Source: Mycobacterium sp. 852002-50816_SCH5313054-b
GTDB lineage: Bacteria > Actinomycetota > Actinomycetes > Mycobacteriales > Mycobacteriaceae
Direction of reading: 5' to 3'
Assembly (NCBI RefSeq): GCF_001667185.1
Contig: NZ_LZIC01000059.1
Span: forward strand, 1 to 64,000
DNA length: 64,000 nucleotides
Each line of letters opens with the position of its first letter. The first letter of the stretch is position 1. The notes under the pieces were generated by a model. The model was not told the origin of the DNA, ran no database searches, and saw nothing but the letters and a program-made list of their open reading frames with translations. A program made the translations under genes and the position numbers. This document shows, piece by piece, positions 42,687 to 53,798 of this stretch.

Positions 42687-43484
42687 TCACGGGGCCAGGC
42701 AGACCGACGCTTCGGCGGTGTAGCACAGGAACGTCAGGGTCTCCTGCAGGTACAGCCGCACGGTCTCGGCGTCGTGGCTGAGGTACCCGATCGCCACGTC
42801 GGTGCCCAGCTGCAGATCGAAGTCGCCGCCACGGGTGGTCAGCACGAAGGCGCCGTCGATTGCCGGCGCCCAGATGATGTCCCCGTCCACCAATCGATTC
42901 AGGTGCTCGCGGATGGGATATCCGTGTTCGGTGGTCTCACTGACCTTGGTGTAGACGTCGGCGGCCAACAGCACCGAATACGGGCCATCGACGCCGGCCA
43001 GCCGCAGGCCGGTCAACGCCTGTGAGATGGCATCGGGCATGTCGCGGGGATCCTCGGGCAGCTTCAACGGGGCATTGGAGCTGCAGCTACGGATGCCGTC
43101 GATCGACCCGGCGGCGTAGCCCTCGAAGATGGCACGGTCCTCGACGAACGCCAGTTTCTTCGCCGCCTCTTTGACCGGGTCCCAGTCGGAGTCCTGCGCG
43201 CCACGCTCGACGTTGTCGATCTCGTACCGGGACAGCGTGAACGGAACACGCAGGCGGACAAGGGGTTTACTGGCCCGCAGGTGCGCCTCCACGCCGTCGG
43301 TGGGTGCCTCGACATCGAGCAGCCGGCCGGTGCTGACCGCCGCGGTGACCGGTCCGCCGGGGTCGCTGACGTCGACGACGCGCCGCCCTGCGATGTGGCG
43401 CTTGAAGGTTCTGGTGGCCTCCAATTCAATTTCGGTCCAAGCGACTTCGGTGACCGGTGCCAGGTTGCGGTAGAGGTTGTTCAT
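42687..43484 (-). CDS. cfp29: Type 1 encapsulin shell protein (CFP29)
   Basis: A 265-residue shell protein (Rv0798c-like; HK97-type fold). MNNLYRNLAPVTEVAWTEIELEATRTFKRHIAGRRVVDV opens it, EGYAAGSIDGI and YLSHDAETVRLYLQETLTF are characteristic. Sixty copies form a nanocompartment in the cytoplasm. The ATG overlaps the DyP stop by 4 nt, so shell and cargo are made together. CFP29 was first seen as a culture-filtrate T-cell antigen in M. tuberculosis. Confidence 0.97.
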   Translation of the reverse strand: MNNLYRNLAPVTEVAWTEIELEATRTFKRHIAGRRVVDVSDPGGPVTAAVSTGRLLDVEAPTDGVEAHLRASKPLVRLRVPFTLSRYEIDNVERGAQDSDWDPVKEAAKKLAFVEDRAIFEGYAAGSIDGIRSCSSNAPLKLPEDPRDMPDAISQALTGLRLAGVDGPYSVLLAADVYTKVSETTEHGYPIREHLNRLVDGDIIWAPAIDGAFVLTTRGGDFDLQLGTDVAIGYLSHDAETVRLYLQETLTFLCYTAEASVCLAP

Positions 43485-44500
43485 CGATTGGTTCCTTTCA
43501 GGCTGCCGATCGCGAGTGAGCCGTCATCTGATGCCGGTGTGGCCGGAGGTGCCGTCGCCCGCGGCGCCGGCAACGGCGGTGGGTCGTCGAGGAAGTCGAC
43601 GGTGGGGGAGAAGAACAGTCCGCCGGTGATCGCCGTCGAGAAGTCCAGGATGCGGTCGGTGTTGCCGGGCGGATCGCCGATGAACATGTTCTCCAGCATC
43701 TGCTCGGTGACCCGCGGCCGCCGTGAATACCCGATGAAGTACGTGCCGTATTCACCCTTGCCCAGCTCGCCGAAGGGCATGTTGTGCCGCACGATTTTCA
43801 GCTCGGTGCCGTCGTCGTCGGTGATGACGTTGAGCGCGATGTGGGCGTTGGGCGGCTTGTCATCGTCACCCAATTCGATGTCATCCAGCTTGGTCCGGCC
43901 GATCACCAGTTCCTGCTCGGTCGCCGACAGCGCGTTCCACGCCGACATGTCGTGGACGTACTTCTGCACGTGCACGTAGCACGAGCCGGCGAAGTCGGGA
44001 TCCTCGTCACCGATGGTGGTGGCGCTGACGGCCAGTGGGCCATCGGGATTTTCGGTGCCGTCGACGAACCCCAGCAGGTCGCGGTTGTCGAAGTAGCGGA
44101 ACCCGTGCACCTCGTCGACAACGGTGACCGCGCCCGCCATCGCGCGCAGGATGCGGTCGGCCAATTCGAAACAGACGTCCAAGCTCTCGGCGCGGATGTG
44201 CAACAACACGTCGCCGGGTGTGGCCGGGGCGGTGTGGCGCGGGCCGTTGAGCGCAATGAAGGGATGCAGTTCGGCGGGACGCGGCCCGGAAAACAGCCGA
44301 TCCCAGGCGTCGGAGCCGATCGACGCGATCGCCGACAACCGTTTCGGCGGTTCGCGGAAACCGATCGCGCGCACCAACCCCGAGATCTCCGGCAGCGCGT
44401 CGTGCACCGTCGCCTCACCGCCGTCGTCGATGGTGACAACGAGGAAGATGGCGGCAGGTGTCAACGGCTGGAGGATGGGTTGCGGCTGGACCGGAGGCAC
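43481..44500 (-). CDS. dyp: DyP-type peroxidase, encapsulin cargo
   Basis: A 339-residue heme peroxidase (Rv0799c-like). GFVDG with Asp147, the proximal His220 and Arg238 (KIVRHN) are the active-site residues. The C-terminus after a Pro/Ala linker ends in SLAIGSLKGTNR, the encapsulin loading peptide. It reduces H2O2 and possibly other peroxides with organic donors inside the shell. I chose GTG 44500 (VPPVQPQPIL), where homology starts; in-frame ATGs further up to 44587 would cross into the start of the divergent pepC gene. Confidence 0.95.
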   Translation of the reverse strand: MPPVQPQPILQPLTPAAIFLVVTIDDGGEATVHDALPEISGLVRAIGFREPPKRLSAIASIGSDAWDRLFSGPRPAELHPFIALNGPRHTAPATPGDVLLHIRAESLDVCFELADRILRAMAGAVTVVDEVHGFRYFDNRDLLGFVDGTENPDGPLAVSATTIGDEDPDFAGSCYVHVQKYVHDMSAWNALSATEQELVIGRTKLDDIELGDDDKPPNAHIALNVITDDDGTELKIVRHNMPFGELGKGEYGTYFIGYSRRPRVTEQMLENMFIGDPPGNTDRILDFSTAITGGLFFSPTVDFLDDPPPLPAPRATAPPATPASDDGSLAIGSLKGTNR

Positions 44501-44552
44501 TCTGGCAACCCTAGCGTGAAGTCCGCTGCGCCCGACAGCCATGATGGTCAAC

Positions 44553-45809
44553 ATGTCGGCCAGCGCCGCAGGCCTCTGCGATTTCATCGACGCCTCCCCG
44601 TCGCCGTTTCACGCCTGCGCCACGGCGGCCGCCCGACTGGTCGAGTCCGGCTATGCCGAACTCAGCGAGGCCGACCGCTGGCCGGAGCAACCCGGCCGCT
44701 ACTTCATCGTGCGCTCCGCCTCGCTGGTCGCCTGGAATTCCGAGGGGGCCGAGGGCCCCTTCCGGATCGTCGGCGCACACACCGACAGCCCCAACCTGCG
44801 GGTCAAGCAGCATCCGGACCGGCTGGTCGCCGGTTGGCGGGTGGCGGCGCTGGAGCCGTACGGGGGCGCGTGGCTGAACTCGTGGCTGGACCGCGACCTC
44901 GGCATCAGCGGACGGCTGTCGGTACGGGACGGAAACGGGATCGGCCATCGGCTGGTCCGGATCGACGACCCCATCCTGCGGGTGCCGCAGCTGGCGATCC
45001 ACCTGGCCGAGGACCGCAAATCGGTGACGCTGGACCCGCAGCGACACGTCAACGCGGTGTGGGGCGTTGGGGAACAACGGGGTTCGTTCATCGACTACGT
45101 CGCCGTGCGAGCGGCAGTGGCGGCCAAAGATGTGCTCAGCGCCGACCTGATGACGCACGATCTGACGCCGTCGGCGGTGATCGGGGCCGACGCCGACCTG
45201 CTCAGCGCGCCCCGGCTGGACAACCAGGCCAGCTGCTACGCGGGGACGCAAGCGTTACTGGACGCCGAGCCGCGGGGCTTTGTGCCGGTGTTGGTGCTCT
45301 TCGACCACGAGGAGGTCGGGTCGACCTCCGACCGCGGCGCGCAGTCCAACCTGCTGAGCACCGTCCTGGAGCGCATCGTGTTGGCCGCGGGCGGTAACCG
45401 GGAGGATTTCCTGCGCCGGCTGCCGGCGTCGCTGCTGGCCTCGGCCGACATGGCCCACGCCACCCACCCCAACTACCCGGACCGGCACGAGCCCGGCCAC
45501 CTGATCGAGGTCAACGCGGGTCCGGTGCTCAAGGTGCACCCCAATCTGCGCTATGCCACCGACGGGCGCACCGCGGCCGCGTTCGAACTGGCCTGCCGGC
45601 AGGCCGGGGTCGGGCTGCAACGTTACGAGCACCGCGCCGACCTGCCGTGCGGATCGACGATCGGGCCCCTGGCGGCCGCCCGCACCGGCATCCCCACCGT
45701 CGATGTCGGCGCGCCGCAGCTGGCGATGCACTCGGCGCGCGAGTTGATGGGCGCGCACGATGTGGCCGCCTATTCGGCGGCGCTGCAAGCTTTTCTGTCG
45801 CCCCGCTGA
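44553..45809 (+). CDS. pepC: M18-family aminopeptidase
   Basis: A 418-residue dinuclear-zinc aminopeptidase (Rv0800-like, aspartyl/leucyl type). Metal and catalytic segments are [36 protein letters not shown] and MHSARELMG. It trims N-terminal residues from peptides in the cytoplasm, complementing oligopeptidase B. ATGs at 44541 and 44544 are alternatives to the chosen ATG 44553 ([20 protein letters not shown]). It is divergent from dyp. Confidence 0.94.
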   Translation: MSASAAGLCDFIDASPSPFHACATAAARLVESGYAELSEADRWPEQPGRYFIVRSASLVAWNSEGAEGPFRIVGAHTDSPNLRVKQHPDRLVAGWRVAALEPYGGAWLNSWLDRDLGISGRLSVRDGNGIGHRLVRIDDPILRVPQLAIHLAEDRKSVTLDPQRHVNAVWGVGEQRGSFIDYVAVRAAVAAKDVLSADLMTHDLTPSAVIGADADLLSAPRLDNQASCYAGTQALLDAEPRGFVPVLVLFDHEEVGSTSDRGAQSNLLSTVLERIVLAAGGNREDFLRRLPASLLASADMAHATHPNYPDRHEPGHLIEVNAGPVLKVHPNLRYATDGRTAAAFELACRQAGVGLQRYEHRADLPCGSTIGPLAAARTGIPTVDVGAPQLAMHSARELMGAHDVAAYSAALQAFLSPR

Positions 45810-45811
45810 CC

Positions 45812-45817
45812 TACGAT
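45812..45817 (+). promoter_or_regulatory. -10 element TACGAT for a leaderless VOC message
   Basis: TACGAT ends 6 nt before the ATG at 45824, right after the pepC stop. Confidence 0.45.
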
Positions 45818-45823
45818 CCGGCC

Positions 45824-46171
45824 ATGACGCTCAATGTGGAAATGGTTACGTTCGACTGCAGCGATCCCGCGGGGCTGGCCGGCTGGTGGGCCGAGCACTT
45901 CGGCGGGACGACGCAGGAGTTGCTCGCCGACGAGTTCACCGCGGTGACGTTGGCGGAGGGGCCCAAGCTCGGATTCCAGAAGGTGCCCGACCCCACCCCC
46001 GGGAAGAACCGCGTGCACCTCGACTTCAGCGCCGCCGACGTCGATGGCGAGGTGGCGCGGCTGACGGCGGCCGGGGCCTGCGAGGTCGGCCGGCACAGCT
46101 TCGGCGAAAACTTCCGCTGGGTGGTACTGGCCGACCCCGAGGGCAACGTCTTCTGCGTCGTGGGGCAGTAG
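45824..46171 (+). CDS. VOC-superfamily protein (Rv0801-like)
   Basis: A 115-residue glyoxalase-fold protein: VEMVTFDCSDPAGLAGWWAEHFGG at the start, VHLDFSAADVDGEVARLTAAGA in the middle and VLADPEGNVFCVV at the end. The metal ligands usual for dioxygenases are only partly present (Asp in place of the first His), so a binding role is as likely as catalysis. Length equals the M. tuberculosis homologue. It is probably transcribed from its own leaderless promoter. Confidence 0.88.
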   Translation: MTLNVEMVTFDCSDPAGLAGWWAEHFGGTTQELLADEFTAVTLAEGPKLGFQKVPDPTPGKNRVHLDFSAADVDGEVARLTAAGACEVGRHSFGENFRWVVLADPEGNVFCVVGQ

Positions 46172-46183
46172 CCCCGCGGCCGA

Positions 46184-46279
46184 CGAGTGTGCGCCCTGGG
46201 CGCTGAGCGTGCGCGTAGGGCGGGAAAATCGCGCGATTTCCGCCACCTGCACACACGGAAGTACCGCAGCGCACACTCG
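46184..46279. repeat. Composite palindrome between convergent genes
   Basis: Outer perfect arms CGAGTGTGCGC (46184-46194) and GCGCACACTCG (46269-46279) enclose an inner near-perfect palindrome centred on AATCGCGCGATT (46227-46238). It occupies the gap between the VOC and SnoaL-like genes and likely serves as a two-way terminator. Its arms are unrelated to the element at 8229 and 27920. Confidence 0.6.
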
Positions 46280-46289
46280 GGTCTCGCCC

Positions 46290-46685
46290 TCAGCCCTGGG
46301 CCAGGAAAAGCGGGTCGTAGCGGATGACGTTCTCCACGACGATTCCGTCGCGGGTGCGAACTCGGTCGATCCCGCGGATTTGGAACGGCCCGTCGGGGCC
46401 GGTGCCCCGTCCGACGTAGTGCAAAAACACCAGTTCCTCGCCGGGGGCGGCGCCGGGCACGGTGGCGCTGTCGATCACCTCAAGCGTCAAATCCGGTGCG
46501 GCGTGCAGTATTTCGGCGATCTTGGCCGTGTAGGGCTCGATGCCCCGGACCGGCTCGGGGTCCCCCGGCCAGTAGCCCACGATGTCGTCGGCCAGGATGT
46601 CGAAGCCGCGCGACATGGTGGGCGCGGCCCAGTACGCCGCGAATACCTCGGCGCTGAACTTAGGGGCGGATTGGACGTCGGTCAT
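46290..46685 (-). CDS. SnoaL/NTF2-like protein
   Basis: A 131-residue cone-fold protein: FAAYWAAPTMSRGFDILADDIVGYWPGDPEPVRGI at the start, and FLHYVGRGTGPDGPFQIRGIDRVRTRDGIVVENVIRYDPL at the end, typical of SnoaL-like/ester-cyclase or limonene-epoxide-hydrolase-like families. The substrate is unknown. ATG 46685 follows GGAGGAACG, a strong ribosome-binding site. It is divergent from an XRE-type regulator, its likely controller. Confidence 0.85.
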   Translation of the reverse strand: MTDVQSAPKFSAEVFAAYWAAPTMSRGFDILADDIVGYWPGDPEPVRGIEPYTAKIAEILHAAPDLTLEVIDSATVPGAAPGEELVFLHYVGRGTGPDGPFQIRGIDRVRTRDGIVVENVIRYDPLFLAQG

Positions 46686-46798
46686 CGTTCCTCCTTGGGT
46701 CGGGCGCTCAGGTTGAGCGCGTTGTGCCCAGCGTGTCGCGGCGGCGTGCGGCGGCACAATTACCTCTGAGGTCATCGCCACGGCTACACCGGCGTGGT

Positions 46799-46804
46799 TA
46801 CCGT
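46799..46804 (+). promoter_or_regulatory. -10 element TACCGT for a leaderless XRE-regulator message
   Basis: TACCGT ends 6 nt before the GTG at 46811. Confidence 0.4.
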
Positions 46805-46810
46805 GGCTTG

Positions 46811-47599
46811 GTGAGCCACGCGGCGGTAGGTGCCCTGTTGCGCGAATGGCGGGAGCGTCGACGGGTGAGCCAGCTCGACCTGTCGCTGGCTGTGGGCGTG
46901 TCGGCGCGACACCTGAGCTTCATCGAAACGGGGCGCTCACGCCCCAGCCCCGAGATGGTGCTCGCCCTCGCCGAGGGCCTCGACGTTCCACTGCGCGAGC
47001 GCAACACGCTGCTGCTTGCGGCCGGGTTCGCGCCGCGTTACCAGTCGCGTTCGCTGGAAGATGCCGCGCTGTCCCCGGCCCGTGCCGCGGTGCAGCGCCT
47101 CCTCGATGCCCACGACCCGTACCCCGGCATCGTGATCGACCGCTGCTGGAACATCGTGGGCGCCAACGCCGCGGCGTCGGCGCTGACCGCGGGCCTGCCC
47201 GACGATCTGCTCGGCCCACCGGCCAACGTCTACCGGCTGTCGCTGCATCCCGACGGCCTCGCCGGACGGACCCTGAATTTCCCCGAATGGGCGGGCTACC
47301 TCCTGCACCAGCTCCGCCGCACGATCGCGCTCACCGGGGACCCAGGATTGCAGGCGCTCGACGACGAGGTGCGCGGATACCCGGGAGTCGCGAGCGCGGC
47401 CAGGGCGTGGCGCTCGCCCGCAGACAACGCCTGCCTGCTCGTTCCGTTCGAGCTCGATGCCGGCGGCGGACAACGGCTGTCGATGTTCACCACACTGACG
47501 ACGTTTGGGACGCCGCTTGACGTCACGCTCGCCGAGCTGGCCGTCGAGCTGTTCTATCCGGCCGACGCCGCCAGCGCCAGCCTGCTCCACGGCAGGTAG
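46811..47599 (+). CDS. XRE-family regulator with MmyB-like ligand-binding domain
   Basis: A 262-residue regulator. The N-terminal helix-turn-helix is LREWRERRRVSQLDLSLAVGVSARHLSFIETGRSRPS (about 9-45). The C-terminal PAS-like MmyB domain has the usual IVIDRCWNIVGANAAA and FPEWAGYLLHQLRR. Related proteins bind fatty acids or other hydrophobic ligands. It is divergent from the SnoaL-like gene and lies 18 bp upstream of purL, which has its own promoter. M. tuberculosis has an acetyltransferase-like gene in this interval instead, as I recall. Confidence 0.9.
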   Translation: MSHAAVGALLREWRERRRVSQLDLSLAVGVSARHLSFIETGRSRPSPEMVLALAEGLDVPLRERNTLLLAAGFAPRYQSRSLEDAALSPARAAVQRLLDAHDPYPGIVIDRCWNIVGANAAASALTAGLPDDLLGPPANVYRLSLHPDGLAGRTLNFPEWAGYLLHQLRRTIALTGDPGLQALDDEVRGYPGVASAARAWRSPADNACLLVPFELDAGGGQRLSMFTTLTTFGTPLDVTLAELAVELFYPADAASASLLHGR

Positions 47600-49915
<2,316 letters not shown>

Positions 49916-49935
49916 CTCCGCTTCGGGCGCTGTCT

Positions 49936-50517
49936 GTGGCCGCGGCCCTCGTCGGCTGGAGTTTTGTCAGTCCGCGCCTACCGCCCGCCTGGCGCGTCAC
50001 CCTGCAGGCCGGCGTGGGCGCGCTGCTGGTGTCGGTGAACCGTGCGCCGCTGGGCCTGCGGCCGCCGCGGCTGTGGGCGGGGGTACGGCTGGGGTCGGTG
50101 GCCGGGGTGGGCGTCGCGGGCGCGATCGCTGCCACGACCGCGCTGCCCGCGGTGCGAACCGCGATGGCCGTGCGCGAGCCGCCGGTGTCCGCGCCCGCGT
50201 GGCTCCTGTTGCGGATCCCCGTCGGCACCGTCTGGGCCGAGGAGGCCGCCTTCCGCGCCGCGCTGGGCGGCGCGGGCGCCCGAGCCTTCGGTCGGCCCGG
50301 CGGACGGCTGCTGCAGGCCGCCGCGTTCGGCCTCTCCCACATCCCGGACGCGCGCGCGACGGGTCAGCCCGTGGCCGCCACAGTGCTGGTCACCGGTATC
50401 GCCGGCTGGGCGTTCGGCTGGCTGGGCGATCGCTCCGGCAGCCTCGCCGCCCCGATGCTGGCGCATTTGGCGATCAACGAGGCCGGCGCGATCGCCGCGC
50501 TGACCGTGCGACGCTAA
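49936..50517 (+). CDS. CAAX-type intramembrane protease family (CPBP, Rv0804-like)
   Basis: A 193-residue membrane protein from GTG 49936. The CPBP/Abi motifs are visible: EE at 102-103 with Arg107 (AEEAAFRAAL), FGLSHIPD with His135, and HLAINEAG with His177 and Asn181. These form a glutamate-type intramembrane metal-free protease site. Its targets are unknown. The start is uncertain because no ATG or GTG lies between the purL end and 49936; the M. tuberculosis protein is slightly longer. It follows purL by about 20 bp and is followed 4 bp later by the next gene. Confidence 0.82.
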   Translation: MAAALVGWSFVSPRLPPAWRVTLQAGVGALLVSVNRAPLGLRPPRLWAGVRLGSVAGVGVAGAIAATTALPAVRTAMAVREPPVSAPAWLLLRIPVGTVWAEEAAFRAALGGAGARAFGRPGGRLLQAAAFGLSHIPDARATGQPVAATVLVTGIAGWAFGWLGDRSGSLAAPMLAHLAINEAGAIAALTVRR

Positions 50518-50521
50518 GGGC

Positions 50522-50917
50522 ATGGCCGCCCGCCAACGAGCCGATCCGGCAAAGACACGCCAGGCGGTGCTGGCCGTTCTGGACTGGTTGCGCGACGAAT
50601 CGCGCGCGGTGCCCGACCGGGACGCACTGGGGGCCGCGGTCCGGCTCACGACGCGCACGCTGGCGACAATCGCGCCCGGCGCCAGCGTCGAGGTCCGGGT
50701 CCCGCCTTTTGCCGCCGTCCAGTGCATCGCGGGACCACGTCACACCCGTGGCACACCGCCGAACGTGCTGGAGGCCGATCCGCGCACCTGGCTGCTGCTG
50801 GCCACCGGCCTGGTGCCGCTCGACGAGGCGAGAACCGCCGGTGTGCTGACGCTGTCGGGCTCCCGCGCGGGTGAGATCGGCCACTGGCTGCCGCTGTTCG
50901 ACGTGGGCGAAATATAA
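50522..50917 (+). CDS. Sterol-carrier family protein (Rv0807-like)
   Basis: A 131-residue protein: TRQAVLAVLDWLRDESRAVPDRDALGAAVRLTTRTLATIAPGASVEVRVPPFAAVQC then WLLLATGLVPLDEARTAGVLTLSG, the SCP2-like layout of small actinobacterial sterol-carrier family members. It may bind a lipid. It is 4 bp after the CAAX-protease gene and precedes purF by 132 bp. Two genes of the M. tuberculosis order that I would expect nearby (Rv0805 phosphodiesterase and cpsY) are not present here. Confidence 0.85.
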   Translation: MAARQRADPAKTRQAVLAVLDWLRDESRAVPDRDALGAAVRLTTRTLATIAPGASVEVRVPPFAAVQCIAGPRHTRGTPPNVLEADPRTWLLLATGLVPLDEARTAGVLTLSGSRAGEIGHWLPLFDVGEI

Positions 50918-51003
50918 GTCTGAACTGCAGGTTTAGGGTTGTGCGGCGGAGTTTTCGGTGCGCAACACGCCCGCCGGATTCGGCGCGCCGGCCGGGCGGG
51001 CCG

Positions 51004-51009
51004 TAGACT
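51004..51009 (+). promoter_or_regulatory. -10 element TAGACT of purF (leadered)
   Basis: TAGACT lies 40 nt upstream of the purF GTG, with AGGGAG (51034-51039) as ribosome-binding site. purF therefore has a conventional leader. Confidence 0.5.
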
Positions 51010-51049
51010 CCGTTACGTCACCAATCGTTCGCCAGGGAGCCGCCGAACC

Positions 51050-52576
51050 GTGACCGTCCAGGAACCCGAGCAGGACCTGAATTCCCCCCGTGAAGAGTGT
51101 GGCGTATTCGGGGTCTGGGCCCCGGGCGAGGAAGTCGCGAAACTCACCTACTACGGCCTGTACGCGCTGCAGCATCGCGGGCAGGAAGCCGCGGGTATCG
51201 CCGTCGCCGACGGTTCCCAGGTGCTGGTGTTCAAAGACCTGGGCCTGGTCAGCCAGGTGTTCGATGAGCAAACGCTGGCAGCGATGCAGGGCCACGTCGC
51301 GATCGGGCACTGCCGCTACTCCACCACCGGCGACACGACGTGGGAAAACGCGCAGCCGGTGTTCCGCAACACCGCCGCCGGCACCGGGGTTGCGTTGGGG
51401 CACAACGGAAATCTGGTCAACACCGCCGAACTTGCCGCCCGCGCCCGCGACGAGGGGTTGATGGGCACCCGCTGCCCGGCCCCGGCGACCACCGACTCCG
51501 ACATCCTGGGCGCCCTGCTGGCCCATGGCGCGGCCGATGCCACGCTGGAACAGGCTGCGCTGGAACTGCTGCCGACCGTGCGCGGCGCGTTCTGCCTGAC
51601 GTTCATGGACGAGAACACGCTGTACGCGTGCCGCGACCCGTATGGGGTGCGTCCGCTTTGCCTCGGCCGGCTGGACCGCGGCTGGGTGGTGGCGTCCGAA
51701 ACCGCCGCGCTCGACATCGTCGGCGCCTCGTTCGTGCGCGACATCGAGCCGGGCGAGCTGCTGGCCATCGACGCCGACGGCGTGCGCTCGACGCGGTTCG
51801 CCAACCCCGAGCCCAAGGGCTGCGTCTTCGAGTACGTCTACCTGGCGCGCCCGGACAGCACCATCGCGGGCCGGTCGGTGCACGCCACCCGCCTCGAGAT
51901 CGGTCGACGGCTGGCGCGCGAATGCCCCGTCGAGGCGGACCTGGTGATCGGCGTGCCGGAATCGGGCACCCCGGCCGCCGTCGGTTACGCCCAGGAGTCC
52001 GGCATCCCCTACGGGCAGGGTCTGATGAAGAACGCCTACGTCGGGCGCACCTTCATCCAGCCGTCCCAGACCATCCGCCAGCTCGGCATCCGGCTGAAGC
52101 TCAACCCGCTCAAAGAGGTGATCCGCGGCAAGCGGCTGATCGTCGTCGACGATTCGATCGTGCGGGGGAACACCCAGCGGGCCCTGTTGCGGATGCTGCG
52201 CGAGGCCGGTGCCCTCGAGGTACACGTGCGCATCGCCTCGCCGCCGGTGAAGTGGCCGTGCTTCTACGGCATCGACTTCCCGTCGCCGGCCGAGCTGATC
52301 GCCAACGCCGTGGCGGACAAAGAGGAGATGCTCGAGGCGGTGCGGCACGCCATCGGCGCCGACACGCTGGGCTACGTCTCGCTGCGGGGCCTGGTCGCGG
52401 CCTCCGAGCAGCCCGGGTCGCGGCTGTGCACCGCCTGCTTCGACGGCAAGTACCCGATCGAACTGCCCGGCGAAAGCGCGCTGGGCAAGAACGTCATCGA
52501 GCACATGCTCGCCAACGCCGCGCGCGGAGCCGCGTTCGATGACCTGACGCCCGATGAAGTGCCGATTGTGCGCTGA
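51050..52576 (+). CDS. purF: Amidophosphoribosyltransferase
   Basis: A 508-residue PurF, the committed step of purine synthesis (PRPP plus glutamine to phosphoribosylamine). It starts at GTG 51050; a 16-residue propeptide precedes the glutaminase nucleophile Cys17 (EECGVFGVW). The PRPP motif is LIVVDDSIVRGNT. Cysteines in KGCVFEY, WPCFYGIDFP and LCTACFDGKYP match the [4Fe-4S] ligands of the B. subtilis-type enzyme, so an oxygen-sensitive cluster is likely. A longer N-terminus upstream is possible, but the GTG has the ribosome-binding site. Confidence 0.96.
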   Translation: MTVQEPEQDLNSPREECGVFGVWAPGEEVAKLTYYGLYALQHRGQEAAGIAVADGSQVLVFKDLGLVSQVFDEQTLAAMQGHVAIGHCRYSTTGDTTWENAQPVFRNTAAGTGVALGHNGNLVNTAELAARARDEGLMGTRCPAPATTDSDILGALLAHGAADATLEQAALELLPTVRGAFCLTFMDENTLYACRDPYGVRPLCLGRLDRGWVVASETAALDIVGASFVRDIEPGELLAIDADGVRSTRFANPEPKGCVFEYVYLARPDSTIAGRSVHATRLEIGRRLARECPVEADLVIGVPESGTPAAVGYAQESGIPYGQGLMKNAYVGRTFIQPSQTIRQLGIRLKLNPLKEVIRGKRLIVVDDSIVRGNTQRALLRMLREAGALEVHVRIASPPVKWPCFYGIDFPSPAELIANAVADKEEMLEAVRHAIGADTLGYVSLRGLVAASEQPGSRLCTACFDGKYPIELPGESALGKNVIEHMLANAARGAAFDDLTPDEVPIVR

Positions 52577-52633
52577 CCCGATGGGTTCTCGTTGCTTCAC
52601 AGACGCGTGATACCGGCGCCGAGCGCAGCCCGG

Positions 52634-52639
52634 TAGCCT
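52634..52639 (+). promoter_or_regulatory. -10 element TAGCCT for a leaderless purM message
   Basis: TAGCCT ends 8 nt before the purM ATG at 52648, with no ribosome-binding site between. Confidence 0.55.
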
Positions 52640-52647
52640 TTATCGCG

Positions 52648-53742
52648 ATGACGGATCCCGGAAAAAGCCCCGGACGAAACCCGGGCAGCCAGGGCATCAC
52701 CTACGCGTCGGCCGGGGTGGACATTGAAGCCGGTGACCGCGCGGTGGCTTTGTTCAAACCGCTTGCCACCAAGGCGACCCGGCCCGAGGTACGTGGGGGG
52801 CTGGGCGGATTCGCGGGGTTGTTCGCTTTGCGAGGCGATTACCGCGAGCCGGTGCTGGCAGCGTCCACGGACGGGGTCGGTACCAAGCTGGCGGTCGCCC
52901 AGGCGATGGACAAGCACGACACCGTCGGCCTCGACCTGGTCGCGATGGTGGTCGACGACCTCGTCGTGTGCGGCGCCGAACCGCTGTTCCTGCAGGACTA
53001 CATCGCCGTCGGGCGCACGGTGCCCGAACGGCTCAGCGCAATCGTCAGCGGCATCGCCGAAGGCTGTGTGCGCTCCGGGTGCGCGCTGCTGGGCGGCGAA
53101 ACCGCCGAGCACCCCGGCCTGATGGAGCCGGACCACTACGACATCTCGGCCACCGGAGTCGGCGTCGTGGAGGCCGACGACGTCTTGGGCCCCGACAGAG
53201 TCAAGCCCGGCGACGTCATTATCGCGATGGGCTCGTCCGGCCTGCATTCCAACGGATATTCGCTGGCCCGCACCGTCCTGCTCGAGATCGACCGGATGAA
53301 CCTGGCCGGTTACGTCGAAGAGTTCGGCCGCACGCTCGGCGAAGAGTTGTTGGAACCCACCCGCATCTACGCCAAAGACTGCCTGGCGCTCGCCGCCGAA
53401 ACCCATGTCCGCACGTTCTGCCACGTCACCGGCGGTGGGCTAGCGGGCAACTTGCAGCGCGTCATACCGCCCGGGCTGGTCGCCGAGGTCGACCGGGGCA
53501 CCTGGACGCCCGCGCCGGTGTTCGCCATGATCGCCCAGCGCGGCCGCGTGGCGCGGGAGGAGATGGAGAAGACGTTCAACATGGGCGTCGGCATGATCGC
53601 CGTCGTCGCGCCGGAGGACACCGACCGCGCCCTTGCCATCCTGACCGCGCGGCATCTGGGTTGCTGGGTGTTGGGCACCGTCGGCAAAGGCGGCAAAGAC
53701 GGCCCGCGGGCCACGCTGGTCGGGCAACACCCGAGGTTCTAA
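52648..53742 (+). CDS. purM: AIR synthetase (phosphoribosylformylglycinamidine cyclo-ligase)
   Basis: A 364-residue PurM that closes the imidazole ring (step five). ASTDGVGTKLAVAQAMDKHDTVGLDLVAMVVDDL, CGAEPLFLQDYIAVG, LLGGETAEHPGLM and MGSSGLHSNGYSL are the family hallmarks. It follows purF by 71 bp but appears to have its own promoter. A strong stem-loop ends the gene. Confidence 0.97.
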   Translation: MTDPGKSPGRNPGSQGITYASAGVDIEAGDRAVALFKPLATKATRPEVRGGLGGFAGLFALRGDYREPVLAASTDGVGTKLAVAQAMDKHDTVGLDLVAMVVDDLVVCGAEPLFLQDYIAVGRTVPERLSAIVSGIAEGCVRSGCALLGGETAEHPGLMEPDHYDISATGVGVVEADDVLGPDRVKPGDVIIAMGSSGLHSNGYSLARTVLLEIDRMNLAGYVEEFGRTLGEELLEPTRIYAKDCLALAAETHVRTFCHVTGGGLAGNLQRVIPPGLVAEVDRGTWTPAPVFAMIAQRGRVAREEMEKTFNMGVGMIAVVAPEDTDRALAILTARHLGCWVLGTVGKGGKDGPRATLVGQHPRF

Positions 53743-53755
53743 GGGCCGGAACGAG

Positions 53756-53788
53756 CACTGTGCCGATGCTCAGCGCATCGGCACAGTG
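53756..53788. terminator. Perfect 14-bp stem-loop after purM
   Basis: CACTGTGCCGATGC (53756-53769) and its complement (53775-53788) form a perfect stem with a 5-nt loop, 13 bp after the purM stop and 10 bp from the stop of the convergent DUF3073 gene. There is no U-tract, as in many mycobacterial terminators; it can act in both directions. Confidence 0.8.
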
Positions 53789-53798
53789 GTTTCCGGTT

